64,000 bases of DNA from a bacterium. GTDB lineage: Bacteria > Babelota > Babeliae > Babelales > RVW-14. Position numbers and translations under genes: made by a program. Location of the stretch: NCBI GenBank assembly GCA_016699045.1, contig CP064957.1:868001-932000 (forward strand), read 5' to 3'. The notes under the pieces are model-generated. The model was not told where the DNA came from. It was given only the letters and a program-made list of their open reading frames with translations, and made no database searches. Shown in pieces: positions 8,371-18,343 of this stretch (positions within the stretch are counted from its first letter, which is position 1; every line of letters begins with the position of its first letter).

Positions 8371-9117
8371 ATGTCAAAAATGAGTAATGAGAAAGCTATC
8401 ATCATGAAACACGACCACCACCATACTGAGTTAGAAAATGGTACGAAAGACCATAGCGTTTTAGAGCATCATCACACGATTTGGGAAGAGATTTTGTGTC
8501 ATCTTCCGTTTGCCATTTTTTCGGTAGCATTGTCGATGGTTTTTTTAAGCTTGATTTCAATTTCTGGCGACCAAGGAGCTGTGAGCGGGCATCATTCAAT
8601 TGCGTACAAATTATTTCATAATTTCCATTATCTGCATTTGTTGTTTGCCGGTACGGGAACTATTTTGATGTTTCGCAAATATTCCAAAAGTACGCTGGGC
8701 GGCATGGTCGTTGGTTTTTGTGTGCCGGCGGTATTTTGTACCATGTCCGATGCAATACTGCCCTACCTTGGTGGTAAGTTTATTAATTTGCCAATGCACT
8801 TTCACTGGTGCTTTTTGAAGCATTTGGATACCGTCCTGCCATTCTTGATTGTTGGTATTATCAATGGTTGGGTGATGAGTGGGCATGAGCGCAGTCGCCA
8901 AGTTTTTTATTCAGTAAGTTTTCATTTTTTTCATATTTTCATCAGTTCAATGGCGTCAATTTTATATTTGGTTAGCTTTGGTTTTCATGACTGGTGGACG
9001 CGCATGGGTTTTGTATTCTTGTACATGATCGTTGTAGTGTTGGTTCCATGTACCTTGGCCGACGTTGTTATTCCTGCCTTGTTTGGTAAAGCGAAACTTG
9101 GCAAAGCAAAAAAGTGA
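8371..9117 (+). CDS. Histidine-rich multi-spanning membrane protein
   Basis: 248 residues, about six membrane segments. The cytosolic N-terminus has His clusters (KHDHHHTELE and LEHHHTIWEE), and further His residues line the hydrophobic part (GHHSIAYKLFHNFHYLHLLF, LPMHFHWCFLKH, FHFFHIFISS). Such clusters usually mean metal binding, so a metal carrier or sensor is possible; I do not recognise the family. No clear ribosome binding site fits ATG 8371; ATG 8404 (start MKHDHHH) with GAGAAAG upstream is an alternative. It lies 35 bases before potA on the same strand and may share its transcript. Confidence 0.65.
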   Translation: MSKMSNEKAIIMKHDHHHTELENGTKDHSVLEHHHTIWEEILCHLPFAIFSVALSMVFLSLISISGDQGAVSGHHSIAYKLFHNFHYLHLLFAGTGTILMFRKYSKSTLGGMVVGFCVPAVFCTMSDAILPYLGGKFINLPMHFHWCFLKHLDTVLPFLIVGIINGWVMSGHERSRQVFYSVSFHFFHIFISSMASILYLVSFGFHDWWTRMGFVFLYMIVVVLVPCTLADVVIPALFGKAKLGKAKK

Positions 9118-9152
9118 TCAGGTAATCTTTTTGATTAAAAGGTGAGCGATAG

Positions 9153-10244
9153 ATGAGACGCATTAGATTTGAATCTGTAACCAAATATTATGATGGCGAA
9201 GTTATTATTGATAATCTTTCGCTCGAGATTCCCGCTGGTAAATTCTTTGCATTGCTGGGGCCCAGCGGCTGTGGCAAAACCACGTTGTTGCGTCTTATTG
9301 CTGGCCTTGAAACGGTCGATTCTGGTAAAATATTTTTGGGAGACGAAGACATTACCAATGTGCCCATCAATCAGCGTCGTGTGAATACCGTCTTTCAACA
9401 ATACGCGTTGTTTCCTCATTTAACCGTTGCTGAAAATGTTGCTTTTGGTTTGCGCGTCAAGGGTGTGCCGAACCAAGAAGTTCAGGAGCGTGTTGCCGAA
9501 ACGTTGGCTATTGTGCGGTTACTTGGTCATGAAAATAAATACCCACGCAGTCTTTCGGGTGGGCAGCAGCAACGTGTAGCTTTGGCGCGGGCTGTTATCA
9601 ACAAGCCAGAAGTTTTATTGCTCGACGAACCATTAGCAGCGCTTGATCTTAAACTTAAAGAAAAGATGTTGCTTGAGCTCATTGACTTGCAAGACAAGCT
9701 TAAAACAACCTTTGTGTACGTTACGCACGATCAATTTGAAGCGCTGACGGTTGCCGACCAAATGGCGATCATGAGCACCAACGGACGCATTGAGCAAATT
9801 GGTAAACCTAAAGAAATTTATGAATTTCCAACCTCGCGATTTGTCGCAACGTTTGTGGGCAGTACTAATCTTATTGAAGGTACCTATCATGTTATTGACG
9901 GCAAACAGATTGTTAATGTTGATAGCTTAGGTACTTTTTCAGTTTACTTTCCTTTGGAAAAACCATGGCTGATTTCTGGTTGTCGCTTGCTTATGAATAT
10001 TCGACCAGAAAAAATTTATATCACCAAAAAGCCTAATGAAGGTTTTTCGAATTGTGTTAAAGGCAAAGTGATCGATTTGATTTATTATGGTCGCTCAACT
10101 GCCTTTCGCGTGGTGGTAGACAGTGGACAACGCTTGATGGTTTTTCAACAAAATGACGAGCATTTTCCAACAGAAACGATTGATTACGATGATGAAGTTT
10201 ACTTATACTTTCAAAAAGAAAACGTTGGATTATTGGAGTATTAA
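9153..10244 (+). CDS. potA: Spermidine/putrescine ABC transporter, ATP-binding subunit
   Basis: 363 residues. Walker A GPSGCGKTT near residue 36, signature LSGGQQQR near 134, Walker B VLLLDEPLAALD near 155 and the His switch in YVTHDQFEAL. A C-terminal TOBE domain (from ~235; NIRPEKIYI) is typical of PotA/MalK-type ATPases. It powers polyamine import through PotB/PotC. Start ATG follows GGTGAG. The stop overlaps the potB start in TAATG, so the genes are translationally coupled. Confidence 0.93.
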   Translation: MRRIRFESVTKYYDGEVIIDNLSLEIPAGKFFALLGPSGCGKTTLLRLIAGLETVDSGKIFLGDEDITNVPINQRRVNTVFQQYALFPHLTVAENVAFGLRVKGVPNQEVQERVAETLAIVRLLGHENKYPRSLSGGQQQRVALARAVINKPEVLLLDEPLAALDLKLKEKMLLELIDLQDKLKTTFVYVTHDQFEALTVADQMAIMSTNGRIEQIGKPKEIYEFPTSRFVATFVGSTNLIEGTYHVIDGKQIVNVDSLGTFSVYFPLEKPWLISGCRLLMNIRPEKIYITKKPNEGFSNCVKGKVIDLIYYGRSTAFRVVVDSGQRLMVFQQNDEHFPTETIDYDDEVYLYFQKENVGLLEY

Positions 10245-11158
10245 TGAAACGATTGCGTGTATTGATTGCTGAAGAATTTTCTTATTTCCTAGCGTGTCCT
10301 GTTTTGTTGTGGCAATTTTTCTTTTTATATTTGCCGTTGGCATTACTCGTTTTGTATAGTTTTTGTGATTATGCTGAAGCGACGGGGACTTTTACTTTCA
10401 CACTCAAATATTATCGTGATATTTTTTCTGCTGTGTATTTCAAAGTATTTTTAAATTCATTGAGCGTAGCATTTACAACGACTATGATTTCTTTTGCCAT
10501 TGCTTACCCGGTTGCTTATTTTTTAGCATTAAAAGTAAGAAAGCGTTTTCGTACGATTTTGCTTTTTTCATTAATTTTACCATCGTGGACCAGCTTGATT
10601 GTACAAATTTATGCGTGGATGTTTTTGCTTGATAAAAATAGTTTTTTAAATCAATTTTTTTATTGGACCGGTCTTTTGCCGCAATCGATTAACCTGACCA
10701 ATAGTTATTTTTCTGTTATTGTTGGTATGGTATCGGTTTATTTGCCGTTCATGATATTGCCAATTTTTACCGTTCTTGAGCGTATGGACAAACGCTTGTT
10801 GGAAGCAGCTGCAGACCTTGGAGCTGGTCGTTTTGATACCCTGCGCCGCGTAGTGTTTCCGCAATCATTGCCGGGTGTTTATGCCGGATTTGTGCTGGTT
10901 TTTTTGCCTTCATTTGGTGAGTTTGCAGTGCCAACATTGCTTGGTGGCGGGAAGACAATTTTTTTAGGCAACATCATTGTTAATAACTTTTTAATATCGC
11001 GTGATTGGCGAGCGGGTGCTGCTTTGGCGTTGGTCATGGTGAGTTTTCCGTTGACGATGATATTTTTGGCTTATTGTCTCGATACCCTGCACAAAAAATT
11101 TCAGCGTGTTGCGTATGCGTTGTATACAGATTTTATGAAGGATGTGGACAATGGTTGA
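10244..11158 (+). CDS. potB: Spermidine/putrescine ABC transporter permease PotB
   Basis: 304 residues with six membrane segments. The ABC permease coupling (EAA) loop is seen at EAAADLGAGRFDTLRRVVFP. The order ATPase-permease-permease-binding protein and the spacing match potABCD operons. It forms one half of the membrane channel with PotC. The start ATG overlaps the potA stop, and the 3' end overlaps the potC start. Confidence 0.92.
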   Translation: MKRLRVLIAEEFSYFLACPVLLWQFFFLYLPLALLVLYSFCDYAEATGTFTFTLKYYRDIFSAVYFKVFLNSLSVAFTTTMISFAIAYPVAYFLALKVRKRFRTILLFSLILPSWTSLIVQIYAWMFLLDKNSFLNQFFYWTGLLPQSINLTNSYFSVIVGMVSVYLPFMILPIFTVLERMDKRLLEAAADLGAGRFDTLRRVVFPQSLPGVYAGFVLVFLPSFGEFAVPTLLGGGKTIFLGNIIVNNFLISRDWRAGAALALVMVSFPLTMIFLAYCLDTLHKKFQRVAYALYTDFMKDVDNG

Positions 11159-11945
11159 AAATAGACGCTTCTTCTTTCGCTTTTTGCATCCAATTTTTGT
11201 TGCGATGGCGTATGTTTTTTTATATTTGCCGGTCATTGTTTTAGCAATTTTTTCCTTTAATGATTCTGAAGTTTCTTCTCATTGGGTTGGGTTTACCGTG
11301 CGTTGGTACCAAGAACTTTTTAAGAATGCTGATTTATTAGAATCATTACAAGTGTCTTTTGTGGTTGCGGTTAGCGCGACATTTTTGAGCGTGTTGCTGG
11401 GCACTTGTTTTGTGTTGGCAAGTCGTTGGTGGAAGACGCCCTTCTTGTTTAATATTTTTTACACCAACATTTTGTTGCCAGAAATTGTGATGGCTATCGG
11501 CTTGTTGAGTGTTTTTGTTTTTTTTAATATTCCACTTGGTTATGGCAGTTTAATTACCGGGCATACTTTGCTGGGGCTTGGTTTTGTAGTGCCGATTGTG
11601 CGAGCTCGTTTTGTAGAACTTGATCCTTATTTGACTGAGGCTTCGCTCGATCTTGGGGCAACCTATGGCCAGACGTTGCGCAAAATTTATATTCCGTTGC
11701 TCAGGCCATCGCTTCTTGCTTCATCATTATTAGTTTTTACCTTGTCTCTCGATGATTTCTTGATTGCATTTTTCTGTTCTAATCCATCAGTGCAAACGCT
11801 TTCGGTTTACATTTATTCGTTAGCGCGCGCAGGGATAGATCCAACGATTAATGCGCTTTCTGCTTGTTTTTTAATTGTCAGCAGTGTGGTTGTCTTGCTT
11901 TTATGTGCATGTGGCGTTGCCGATCAGGTGCTTGGTCATGAATAA
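11151..11945 (+). CDS. potC: Spermidine/putrescine ABC transporter permease PotC
   Basis: 264 residues from ATG 11151, which has AAGGA eight bases upstream; the earlier in-frame ATG 11142 directly abuts that AAGGA and is less likely. Six membrane segments and an EAA loop (EASLDLGATYGQTLRKIYIP) mark it as the second permease. N-terminus overlaps the end of potB by 8 bases, and its stop overlaps potD. Confidence 0.92.
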   Translation: MVENRRFFFRFLHPIFVAMAYVFLYLPVIVLAIFSFNDSEVSSHWVGFTVRWYQELFKNADLLESLQVSFVVAVSATFLSVLLGTCFVLASRWWKTPFLFNIFYTNILLPEIVMAIGLLSVFVFFNIPLGYGSLITGHTLLGLGFVVPIVRARFVELDPYLTEASLDLGATYGQTLRKIYIPLLRPSLLASSLLVFTLSLDDFLIAFFCSNPSVQTLSVYIYSLARAGIDPTINALSACFLIVSSVVVLLLCACGVADQVLGHE

Positions 11946-13074
11946 ATATTTCACTCTTGATCCTGTGTTGTTAAGAAAATGGGGTATCCGTTCTCTTATT
12001 ACTTTTGGTTACTTGGTAGTTATTGGATTCTTTTTATATATTCCCCACGTTCAAGAATTTTTTATGGCCGACAATAAGTTGTATATCTATAGCTATGCCG
12101 ACATGATAGCGATTGAAACGATACAAGAATTTGAGCAGCTTTATGGCATTAAAGTTGGCTTAAAATATTTTGATAGCAACGAAGAACTTTTGGCAAAGTT
12201 TAAAATAACACGAGGCAAAGGTTACGATGTAGTAATACCAAGTGCGTATATGATTGATATTTTGCGTAAAGAAAATCTTTTAATGCGGCTTGATCATAGC
12301 AAGCTGCCAGTCAAAGAAGAGCTTGATCCGCGCTTGATGAATCATTTTTGTGATCCTGGTAATATTTATTCGATGCCAGGTTGCTGGGCGCCTTATGGTA
12401 TTGCTTATAAAAAAAGTATTTTTTCCAAAGAGCCGGAAAAAATTAGTCTTTCATTAATTTTTGAAAAACCGTCTCAATCGGTACATCCTGATTTAATAAC
12501 ATCAGATTATAAAATTGCGGTTCTTGAAGACTCGCGTGAAATGAGTTGCTTTGCTGGCTTTTATTTATTTGGCCATGAGCATGCGCAAGACTTTACAGAC
12601 GAACGTATTGCAAAGATTCAAGACTTGTTACTTAACCAAAAAAAATGGGCAGAAAGTTATTTTCATCAAGATTTGCGCTATTTTTTCCTCGCGGATGTTT
12701 TTCAGGTTGCCATTACGCCGAACCAGTATATTCGTCGAGTGTATGCCGTTTCTGACGATATTGGTTTTCAGATTCCAACCGAAGGCAGCATTTTTACGCT
12801 GGAAGGTTATTGTATTTCAGCAGAATCTAAAAAAGTTGATGCGGCACATTTGTTTATTAATTTTATGTTGACCAAAAAGATTTCTGCGTACAATGCCGAA
12901 TATTATGGTTACAACCCACCCAATCGATTTGCTTATGATTTGGTAGACCCAGAATTTTCTCAGAATAAGCATTTTTTCCCAAGTGACGATATCTTTGCTA
13001 AGCTTCAATTATTGCATAACGATACGCCACGCAAAAAACTTGAAGAGATGTGGCTGACGGTTAAAAGTTCCTAA
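11938..13074 (+). CDS. potD: Polyamine-binding protein PotD, membrane-anchored
   Basis: 378 residues from ATG 11938, which overlaps the last codons of potC. The mature part is a PotD/PotF-type periplasmic binding protein: KLYIYSYADMIAIETIQEFEQLYG, then YDVVIPSAYMIDIL and PYGIAYKKS. The hydrophobic segment at ~20-38 lacks a lipobox Cys or clear cleavage site, so the protein is probably held by an uncleaved anchor rather than free. It delivers spermidine or putrescine to PotB/PotC. The AT-free frame upstream of 11938 belongs to potC and is not used. Confidence 0.9.
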   Translation: MNKYFTLDPVLLRKWGIRSLITFGYLVVIGFFLYIPHVQEFFMADNKLYIYSYADMIAIETIQEFEQLYGIKVGLKYFDSNEELLAKFKITRGKGYDVVIPSAYMIDILRKENLLMRLDHSKLPVKEELDPRLMNHFCDPGNIYSMPGCWAPYGIAYKKSIFSKEPEKISLSLIFEKPSQSVHPDLITSDYKIAVLEDSREMSCFAGFYLFGHEHAQDFTDERIAKIQDLLLNQKKWAESYFHQDLRYFFLADVFQVAITPNQYIRRVYAVSDDIGFQIPTEGSIFTLEGYCISAESKKVDAAHLFINFMLTKKISAYNAEYYGYNPPNRFAYDLVDPEFSQNKHFFPSDDIFAKLQLLHNDTPRKKLEEMWLTVKSS

Positions 13075-13102
13075 AGGCGCATAAAAAGTTAGGTTGATGA
13101 TT

Positions 13103-14326
13103 ATGATAGAAAGCTTAAGAAAAAAATTTACAGCTACTAATGGTAAGTATCAAAGCAAGAAAGATTTTTTTAAAAAAAAAGTTGCAAAGTGGTGCGTACA
13201 AGGTAACGATGAACAGTGTCGTAACGGTAAACAGTTGCTTGAGCAAGCAGATATTCTCTCACAAGAATTACAAAACGAACTTTCTTCAGTAACAGCTGAT
13301 ATAGCGGTGGCTCGAGAAAAAGTAAAACGTTTTGCCAAAATTTATAAAGAATTGCATGAAATAACTAAGCCAATTTTGCAGCAGTGGGTAGAAGCAATTG
13401 TTGTTGCCTTGGTCTTAGCATTTATCTTACGGCATACTATTTTTAGTCCTTATCATGTGCCCACCGGTTCTGCCGAGCCAAACATTTTGGTTGGCGATCG
13501 AATTTGGGGCAATAAAATGGCCTATTATTTTCATCCGATTCAGCGCGGTGAGTTGGTTATTTTTGATGACCCTCGCCATATTTACGATCGCTCGAGCACC
13601 ATTCAATATTTGTGGCAGCGTTTTGTTGGTTTGCCGGTCCCGCTTCTTGGTTTACATGCCGGCCCGATTAATGTGGTAAAACGTGTTATTGGGATTCCTG
13701 GCGATACGGTTGAAGGTCGTGTTGAAGATGGGAAGACAGCTGTTTATTTGAATGGAAAAAAATTAGATGAGCCGTATGTAAATCCATATCCACTCATTGC
13801 CATGCGCAAAGAAAAAGGTTTTATTAATTTAGATAACGTTGGGCCGTTTATGGTTCCTGGCTTTTTGCGTAGACACTGGACGCATGAATTGCGCTATACC
13901 TATGTGCCAACCAAGCCGTACGAAGCACAGCCGTTTTATGAAATTATTCAAAAAAACATTGTGTGTGATTCACACACCGGCCAGCCTGTTTTGTATCAGC
14001 CATACACGCCAAATTATGATATGAAAGTTGGTTATAAAGAATTTTTCAGTCGCGATACATTTGGTCCGTTTACGTTGCCAAAAGATATGTATTGGACCAT
14101 GGGCGATAGTAGAAAAAATAGTGAAGATAGCCGCTACTGGGGTCCATTGCATAAAAAGTATATTCGTGGTCGTGCAAGTTTTGTTCTTTTCTCGCTTGAT
14201 AGCGAAGAAGATTTTTGGTTGTTTGACTTGGTTAAGCACCCACTAGATTTTTGGACAAAGCATGTTCGTTGGAATCGTACGCTTAAAATGTTGAACAATA
14301 CGGTAATTGCGCAAGCAAAAGAATAA
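13103..14326 (+). CDS. lepB: Signal peptidase I, long form (first of two tandem copies)
   Basis: 407 residues from ATG 13103 (AGG nine bases upstream), long for the family. Residues 1-90 are a Lys/Glu/Gln-rich helical region without a hydrophobic stretch, then one membrane anchor (~95-112). The catalytic Ser is S123 in PTGSAEPNILVGD; the general-base Lys is K193 in NVVKRVIGIPGDTVEG; box E is GDSRKNSEDSRYWG. The usual GSMxPT is GSAEPN here. A large insertion lies between boxes D and E. It cuts signal peptides from exported proteins at the outer face of the inner membrane. Confidence 0.9.
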   Translation: MIESLRKKFTATNGKYQSKKDFFKKKVAKWCVQGNDEQCRNGKQLLEQADILSQELQNELSSVTADIAVAREKVKRFAKIYKELHEITKPILQQWVEAIVVALVLAFILRHTIFSPYHVPTGSAEPNILVGDRIWGNKMAYYFHPIQRGELVIFDDPRHIYDRSSTIQYLWQRFVGLPVPLLGLHAGPINVVKRVIGIPGDTVEGRVEDGKTAVYLNGKKLDEPYVNPYPLIAMRKEKGFINLDNVGPFMVPGFLRRHWTHELRYTYVPTKPYEAQPFYEIIQKNIVCDSHTGQPVLYQPYTPNYDMKVGYKEFFSRDTFGPFTLPKDMYWTMGDSRKNSEDSRYWGPLHKKYIRGRASFVLFSLDSEEDFWLFDLVKHPLDFWTKHVRWNRTLKMLNNTVIAQAKE

Positions 14327-14343
14327 TAAACCTGGTAGGTGGT

Positions 14344-15591
14344 ATGAGCGAAATAAGCCGTTCATTTGAAAAAACGCGTGCTCAATTTGAGCGACGTAAG
14401 AAATTTTTCTTAAAGCGTATTGGTCGATGGCGTGCGTCCGGTTCAGTAAAAAAAGCTGATGAGGCAGAGCAGCTTTTGCGCGATGCTGAAAATTATGTGA
14501 CCGAAATTAATATGGGCTTGCTACCAACAGCTGAAGGTCAAGCTGAAGAAATGGTACTCAAAAATAAATTGCGCGATTTGCGTTCAGTTTATGGTGAGTT
14601 GTACAATCTCACGTTGCCTGAGTGGCGGCAATGGGTTAATTCCATCACACTTGCTTTTGTTGTTGCGGTAGTTTTGCGGAGCTTTATCTTTGGGCTTTAT
14701 CATGTGCCAAGCGGTTCTGCAGAGCCTAACATTTTGGTTGGCCATCGAATTTGGGGCAACAAAATGGCCTACTATTTAGACAAAATTAAACATGGCGATT
14801 TGGTTATTTTTGATAATCCAGAATTTGAATATGACAAAAAAAATTGTTTCGCTTTGTGGTGGCAGCGCTATGTGGGCATTGGTATTCCAGCCCTTGGGCT
14901 TTCTGGCGGGGCGGACAATTGGGTTAAGCGTGTTATTGCCGTGCCGGGCGATACGGTTGAAGGTCGGATTGAAAATGGTCGTACGGTGCTTTATTTAAAT
15001 GGCGCCTTACTTGAAGAGCCTTACGTAAATCGGTATCCGTTAGTTAAAGTTGAAAAAAGAACCGGTCTTTTTAAACAGCACAAAGTTTTAGGCCTTAAAA
15101 TGCCCGCAGCATTATGCGCGTCACATAAAACAACCTACTATTCGTACGATCCTCGTGCTTCTTTTGATCAGCAACCTTTTTATCATCTCAAAGAACGTGA
15201 TGTGGTGCGTGATGTAGCATCTCGTGAGCTTATGTTGAGCCAGCCATTTACACCGACTTATGTTATGAAAAAAACAATGCATCAAGAATCTATTTACAAT
15301 ATCGACAAATTTGGACCGATAACAGTACCGCCTGGCATGTGCTGGGTGATGGGCGACAACCGCAAAAATAGTCGGGATAGCCGTTATTGGGGCTTGCTTG
15401 ACCAACGATTAATTCATGGTCGCGCCAGCTTTGTGATGTATTCGATAGATAGTGAAGAGCCGTTATGGCTGTTAGATTTAGTAAAACATCCGGTAACGTT
15501 TTGGACCAAGCGTGTACGCTGGGGCTCTATCCTTGCAAGGCTCGATACTTTTAATGAGCCACGCTACCAAGCAGAAGAAAGAAAGTCATGA
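14344..15591 (+). CDS. lepB: Signal peptidase I, long form (second tandem copy)
   Basis: 415 residues, same architecture as the gene 17 bases upstream: charged helical N-terminus, anchor (~100-117), catalytic S125 in PSGSAEPNILVGH, Lys K195 in NWVKRVIAVPGDTVEG, and box E GDNRKNSRDSRYWG. Both active-site residues are kept, so it should be active. Much of the sequence aligns without gaps with copy one, so they arose by tandem duplication, but they have diverged widely in the N-terminus and the D-E insertion, which suggests different substrates. GGTAGGTGG precedes the ATG. The stop overlaps the metG start (ATGA). Confidence 0.9.
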   Translation: MSEISRSFEKTRAQFERRKKFFLKRIGRWRASGSVKKADEAEQLLRDAENYVTEINMGLLPTAEGQAEEMVLKNKLRDLRSVYGELYNLTLPEWRQWVNSITLAFVVAVVLRSFIFGLYHVPSGSAEPNILVGHRIWGNKMAYYLDKIKHGDLVIFDNPEFEYDKKNCFALWWQRYVGIGIPALGLSGGADNWVKRVIAVPGDTVEGRIENGRTVLYLNGALLEEPYVNRYPLVKVEKRTGLFKQHKVLGLKMPAALCASHKTTYYSYDPRASFDQQPFYHLKERDVVRDVASRELMLSQPFTPTYVMKKTMHQESIYNIDKFGPITVPPGMCWVMGDNRKNSRDSRYWGLLDQRLIHGRASFVMYSIDSEEPLWLLDLVKHPVTFWTKRVRWGSILARLDTFNEPRYQAEERKS

Positions 15592-17554
15592 ACAAAAATA
15601 AATTTTATATAACAACTCCTATTTATTATGTTAATGCCAAGCCGCACTTAGGAACGCTCTATTCAACCTTGTTGGCAGACGCGGCTGCACGCTGGCACAA
15701 GTTGCTTGGTCAAAAGGTTTTTTTCTTAACAGGAACAGACGAGCATGGCCAAAAAATTCAAGAAAAAGCGCTTGAAGCTGGCAAGCAACCAAAAGCATTT
15801 GTTGATGCAATTGTGCCTGAATTTAAAAAAGTGTGGCAGCATTACAATATTGGCTATGACAAATTTATTCGCACCATCGACGCTGAACATGTGCAAGCAG
15901 TAACAGCGTTTATTAATAAACTTATCGATCAAGGCGATATTTATAAATCGGCCTATACCGGTTGGTATTGTGTGCCATGCGAAACATTTGTGACAATTGA
16001 TAATGAGTCGCCAAAAGATGCTCAAGGTCTTTATATTTGTCCTTCATGTGTTCGTACGATGCGAGAAGTTTCTGAAGAAAGTTATTTTTTCAGGCTTTCG
16101 GCGTACGAAGAGCAGTTGCTCAATTTCTATGAAAATAATCCTAACTTTATTACGCCCAAAGATCGCATCAACGAAGTGATTTCGTTTGTTAAGTCGGGCT
16201 TAAAAGATTTAAGTATTTCGCGCAAGACCGTTTCGTGGGGTATTCCATTTCCGGGGATCCAGCGCATACCGTTTATGTGTGGGGCGATGCGCTCGTGAAC
16301 TACATCAGTGGACTTGGGTATGGAAATGATTCTGCACAAGCGCGTGAAAATTTTAACTTTTGGTGGCCGGCAGAAGTGCAGCTGCTAGCAAAAGATATTG
16401 TGCGTTTTCATGCCGTTTATTGGCCAGCTTTTTTGATGGCTGCTGGCTTAGCGCTACCAAAGCGTTTGCTTGTGCACGGTTACATTTTGATTGACAGTCA
16501 AAAGATGTCTAAATCACTTGGCAACGCGGTAGATCCATTATCGTTAGCTGAGCGTTATGGTGTTGATCAAGTGCGTTATTATTTGATTCGGCAAATGGCT
16601 ATCACGCAAGACGGTAGCTTTAGTTTGAAAGATCTTGAAGAACATATTACTGCAGACTTAGCAAACAATTTGGGCAATCTGCTTAATCGCACGTTATCGC
16701 TGGCATTAAAGCATGGTCTTGATAAAGTAACCCCGCCAATGACTGAAGATGGTACGTGCCATACCAGTGCGTGGGAAAAGCGCTCGCTGATTTTGCGTGA
16801 GCATTGCGCCGAGACCTACCGCTTTTATTGGGAAGAAATGAACAAAGGCCTGTACCACGTTGCGTTGGCTGAACTTTGGAAATTTATTTCTTTGGTAAAT
16901 GCATTTTTTCACGAACAGCAACCATGGGCCTTAGCGCAAACGAATCGTGAATTATTTGACGAAGTTATTGCTGCTACCTGCCATTGTTTGCGTGCGATCG
17001 GCATTATGCTGTGGCCGATTATGCCTGCCAAAATGGAAGCGCTGTTAGCCTCGCTTGGGCATACGCTTGAACTTGGCAAAGATTACGAACAAGATTTGCG
17101 TGAAAATAAATGGAACAAATCATTTGTGTTGACCATGACATCAGAGCCGCTTTTTGTGCGCCCTGAGCCATCGGTTGAAGTACCAGCAACGACAAATACT
17201 CAAGAAGAAAAAAAACAGGAACAGAACGTGATTACGATTGATGATTTTGCAAAAGTTGAATTGTGCGTTGGTACTATTGAGCAGTGTGAGGCCATTGAAG
17301 GCTCAGACAAATTGTATAAGTTGCAGGTTAATTTTGGGCAGCTTGGTATGCGACAAGTCCTTTCAGGTATCAAAAAAGATTTCACGCCAGAAGATTTAGT
17401 TGGTAAGCAAGGTATTTTTGTTACCAACTTGGCGCCGCGTAAAATGATGGGACTGGAATCTCACGGCATGATGTTGTTTGCTAAAGATGCTGACGATGTG
17501 CTGCGCATGAGCACGGTTGGGCATGCTGTACCAAATGGCACCAGGCTTCAATAA
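15588..17554 (+). CDS. metG: Methionyl-tRNA synthetase, interrupted by a one-base frameshift
   Basis: Read in one piece this is a normal ~655-residue MetRS: HIGH-type PHLGTLY at ~19-25, a single zinc knuckle (CVPC ... CPSC), KMSKS in DSQKMSKSLGN, anticodon-binding domain, and a C-terminal tRNA-binding EMAP/TRBD domain (IDDFAKVELCVGTIEQ onward). The frame breaks at CCGGGGATCC (16251-16260): frame 1 reads SWGIPFPG then goes wrong and stops at 16298, while another frame continues DPAHTVYVWGDALVNY to 17554. One extra G in the run of four would restore the enzyme. The gene is essential, so assembly error or a very recent mutation is likely. Confidence 0.92.
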
Positions 17555-17574
17555 AAATAGTTTTTTAAACAAAT

Positions 17575-17610
17575 AAAAAGAGGGCTCTCAGACTGAAGGC
17601 CCTCTTTTTT
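17575..17610. terminator. Bidirectional terminator between metG and an ankyrin gene
   Basis: An 11-bp stem AAAAAGAGGGC/GCCCTCTTTTT with a 13-nt loop; T-runs form on both strands, serving the converging metG and 17621-18343 genes. Confidence 0.9.
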
Positions 17611-17620
17611 AGTTATCGAT

Positions 17621-18343
17621 TTAATTATTGTTTTTATTAAAATAGTTTTTGAGTAGGGCAAGGCAGTAGGGACGATCATATATCGATGCAAGGCTAAAAG
17701 CAGAAATTACTGATTCATTCATACAAGCATGAGCATAAATATCTGTTGAGGGATGCTGTAATAACAGGTTAAGAATTTCTATGCGGTCGAATATGATGGC
17801 GGTGTGAAGTGGCGTGAGATAAGAGAAAGAACCTCTTTCGTAGGTTGCGGCATTTGGATTGGCGCCGTGCATTAAAAGCTCATAAACAATATCCTCTGAG
17901 CCCTTAATTATCGCGGCATGAAGGGCGGTTTTTCCTTTTTTATTGGGTAAGGCAAGAAAGTGTGTTTTTGCCAAAAATATGCTTTCTTCATTTATGAGAT
18001 ATGAGTTAGCGAAGCATTCGAGCAAAACTTGTTTGACTCTTGGGTGTGTATTGAGCTTGATAGCGCGGTGCAGCAGAGTGTTTCCCTTTGTATCTCGAAT
18101 AGTAATCAAACGAGGAGCTTGCCTAAGAGTTTCTGTAATTTTTGATGGGTCTTGGCTGACGAAGTTGTCCATAAAACTTCTGTTGAGATTATGATAAAAA
18201 AACAATGATTGTTGGCTAAGCATGACCAATGCCTGAGCGGCTTTAATTTCGTTCATGGTGTGTGGTTGTGCCTGAGCAGTAGCTCCCCCACCAATCAGCA
18301 AAATTCCTAAGAGCGCGAACAAGAAAGAGCATTCTTTTTTCAT
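17621..18343 (-). CDS. Exported ankyrin-repeat protein
   Basis: About 240 residues from ATG 18343, chosen because it begins a signal peptide (MKKECSFLFALLGILLIGGG, then ATAQAQ). Ankyrin repeats follow: DTKGNTLLHRAIKLNTHPRVKQVLL, KKGKTALHAAIIKGSEDIVYELL, and YLTPLHTAIIFDRIEILNLLL. Ankyrin proteins bind other proteins; in intracellular bacteria they often act on the host. With a Sec signal it reaches at least the periplasm. It ends in Asn/Lys-rich KNYFNKNNN. Frame is open to 18427. Confidence 0.82.
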   Translation of the reverse strand: MKKECSFLFALLGILLIGGGATAQAQPHTMNEIKAAQALVMLSQQSLFFYHNLNRSFMDNFVSQDPSKITETLRQAPRLITIRDTKGNTLLHRAIKLNTHPRVKQVLLECFANSYLINEESIFLAKTHFLALPNKKGKTALHAAIIKGSEDIVYELLMHGANPNAATYERGSFSYLTPLHTAIIFDRIEILNLLLQHPSTDIYAHACMNESVISAFSLASIYDRPYCLALLKNYFNKNNN

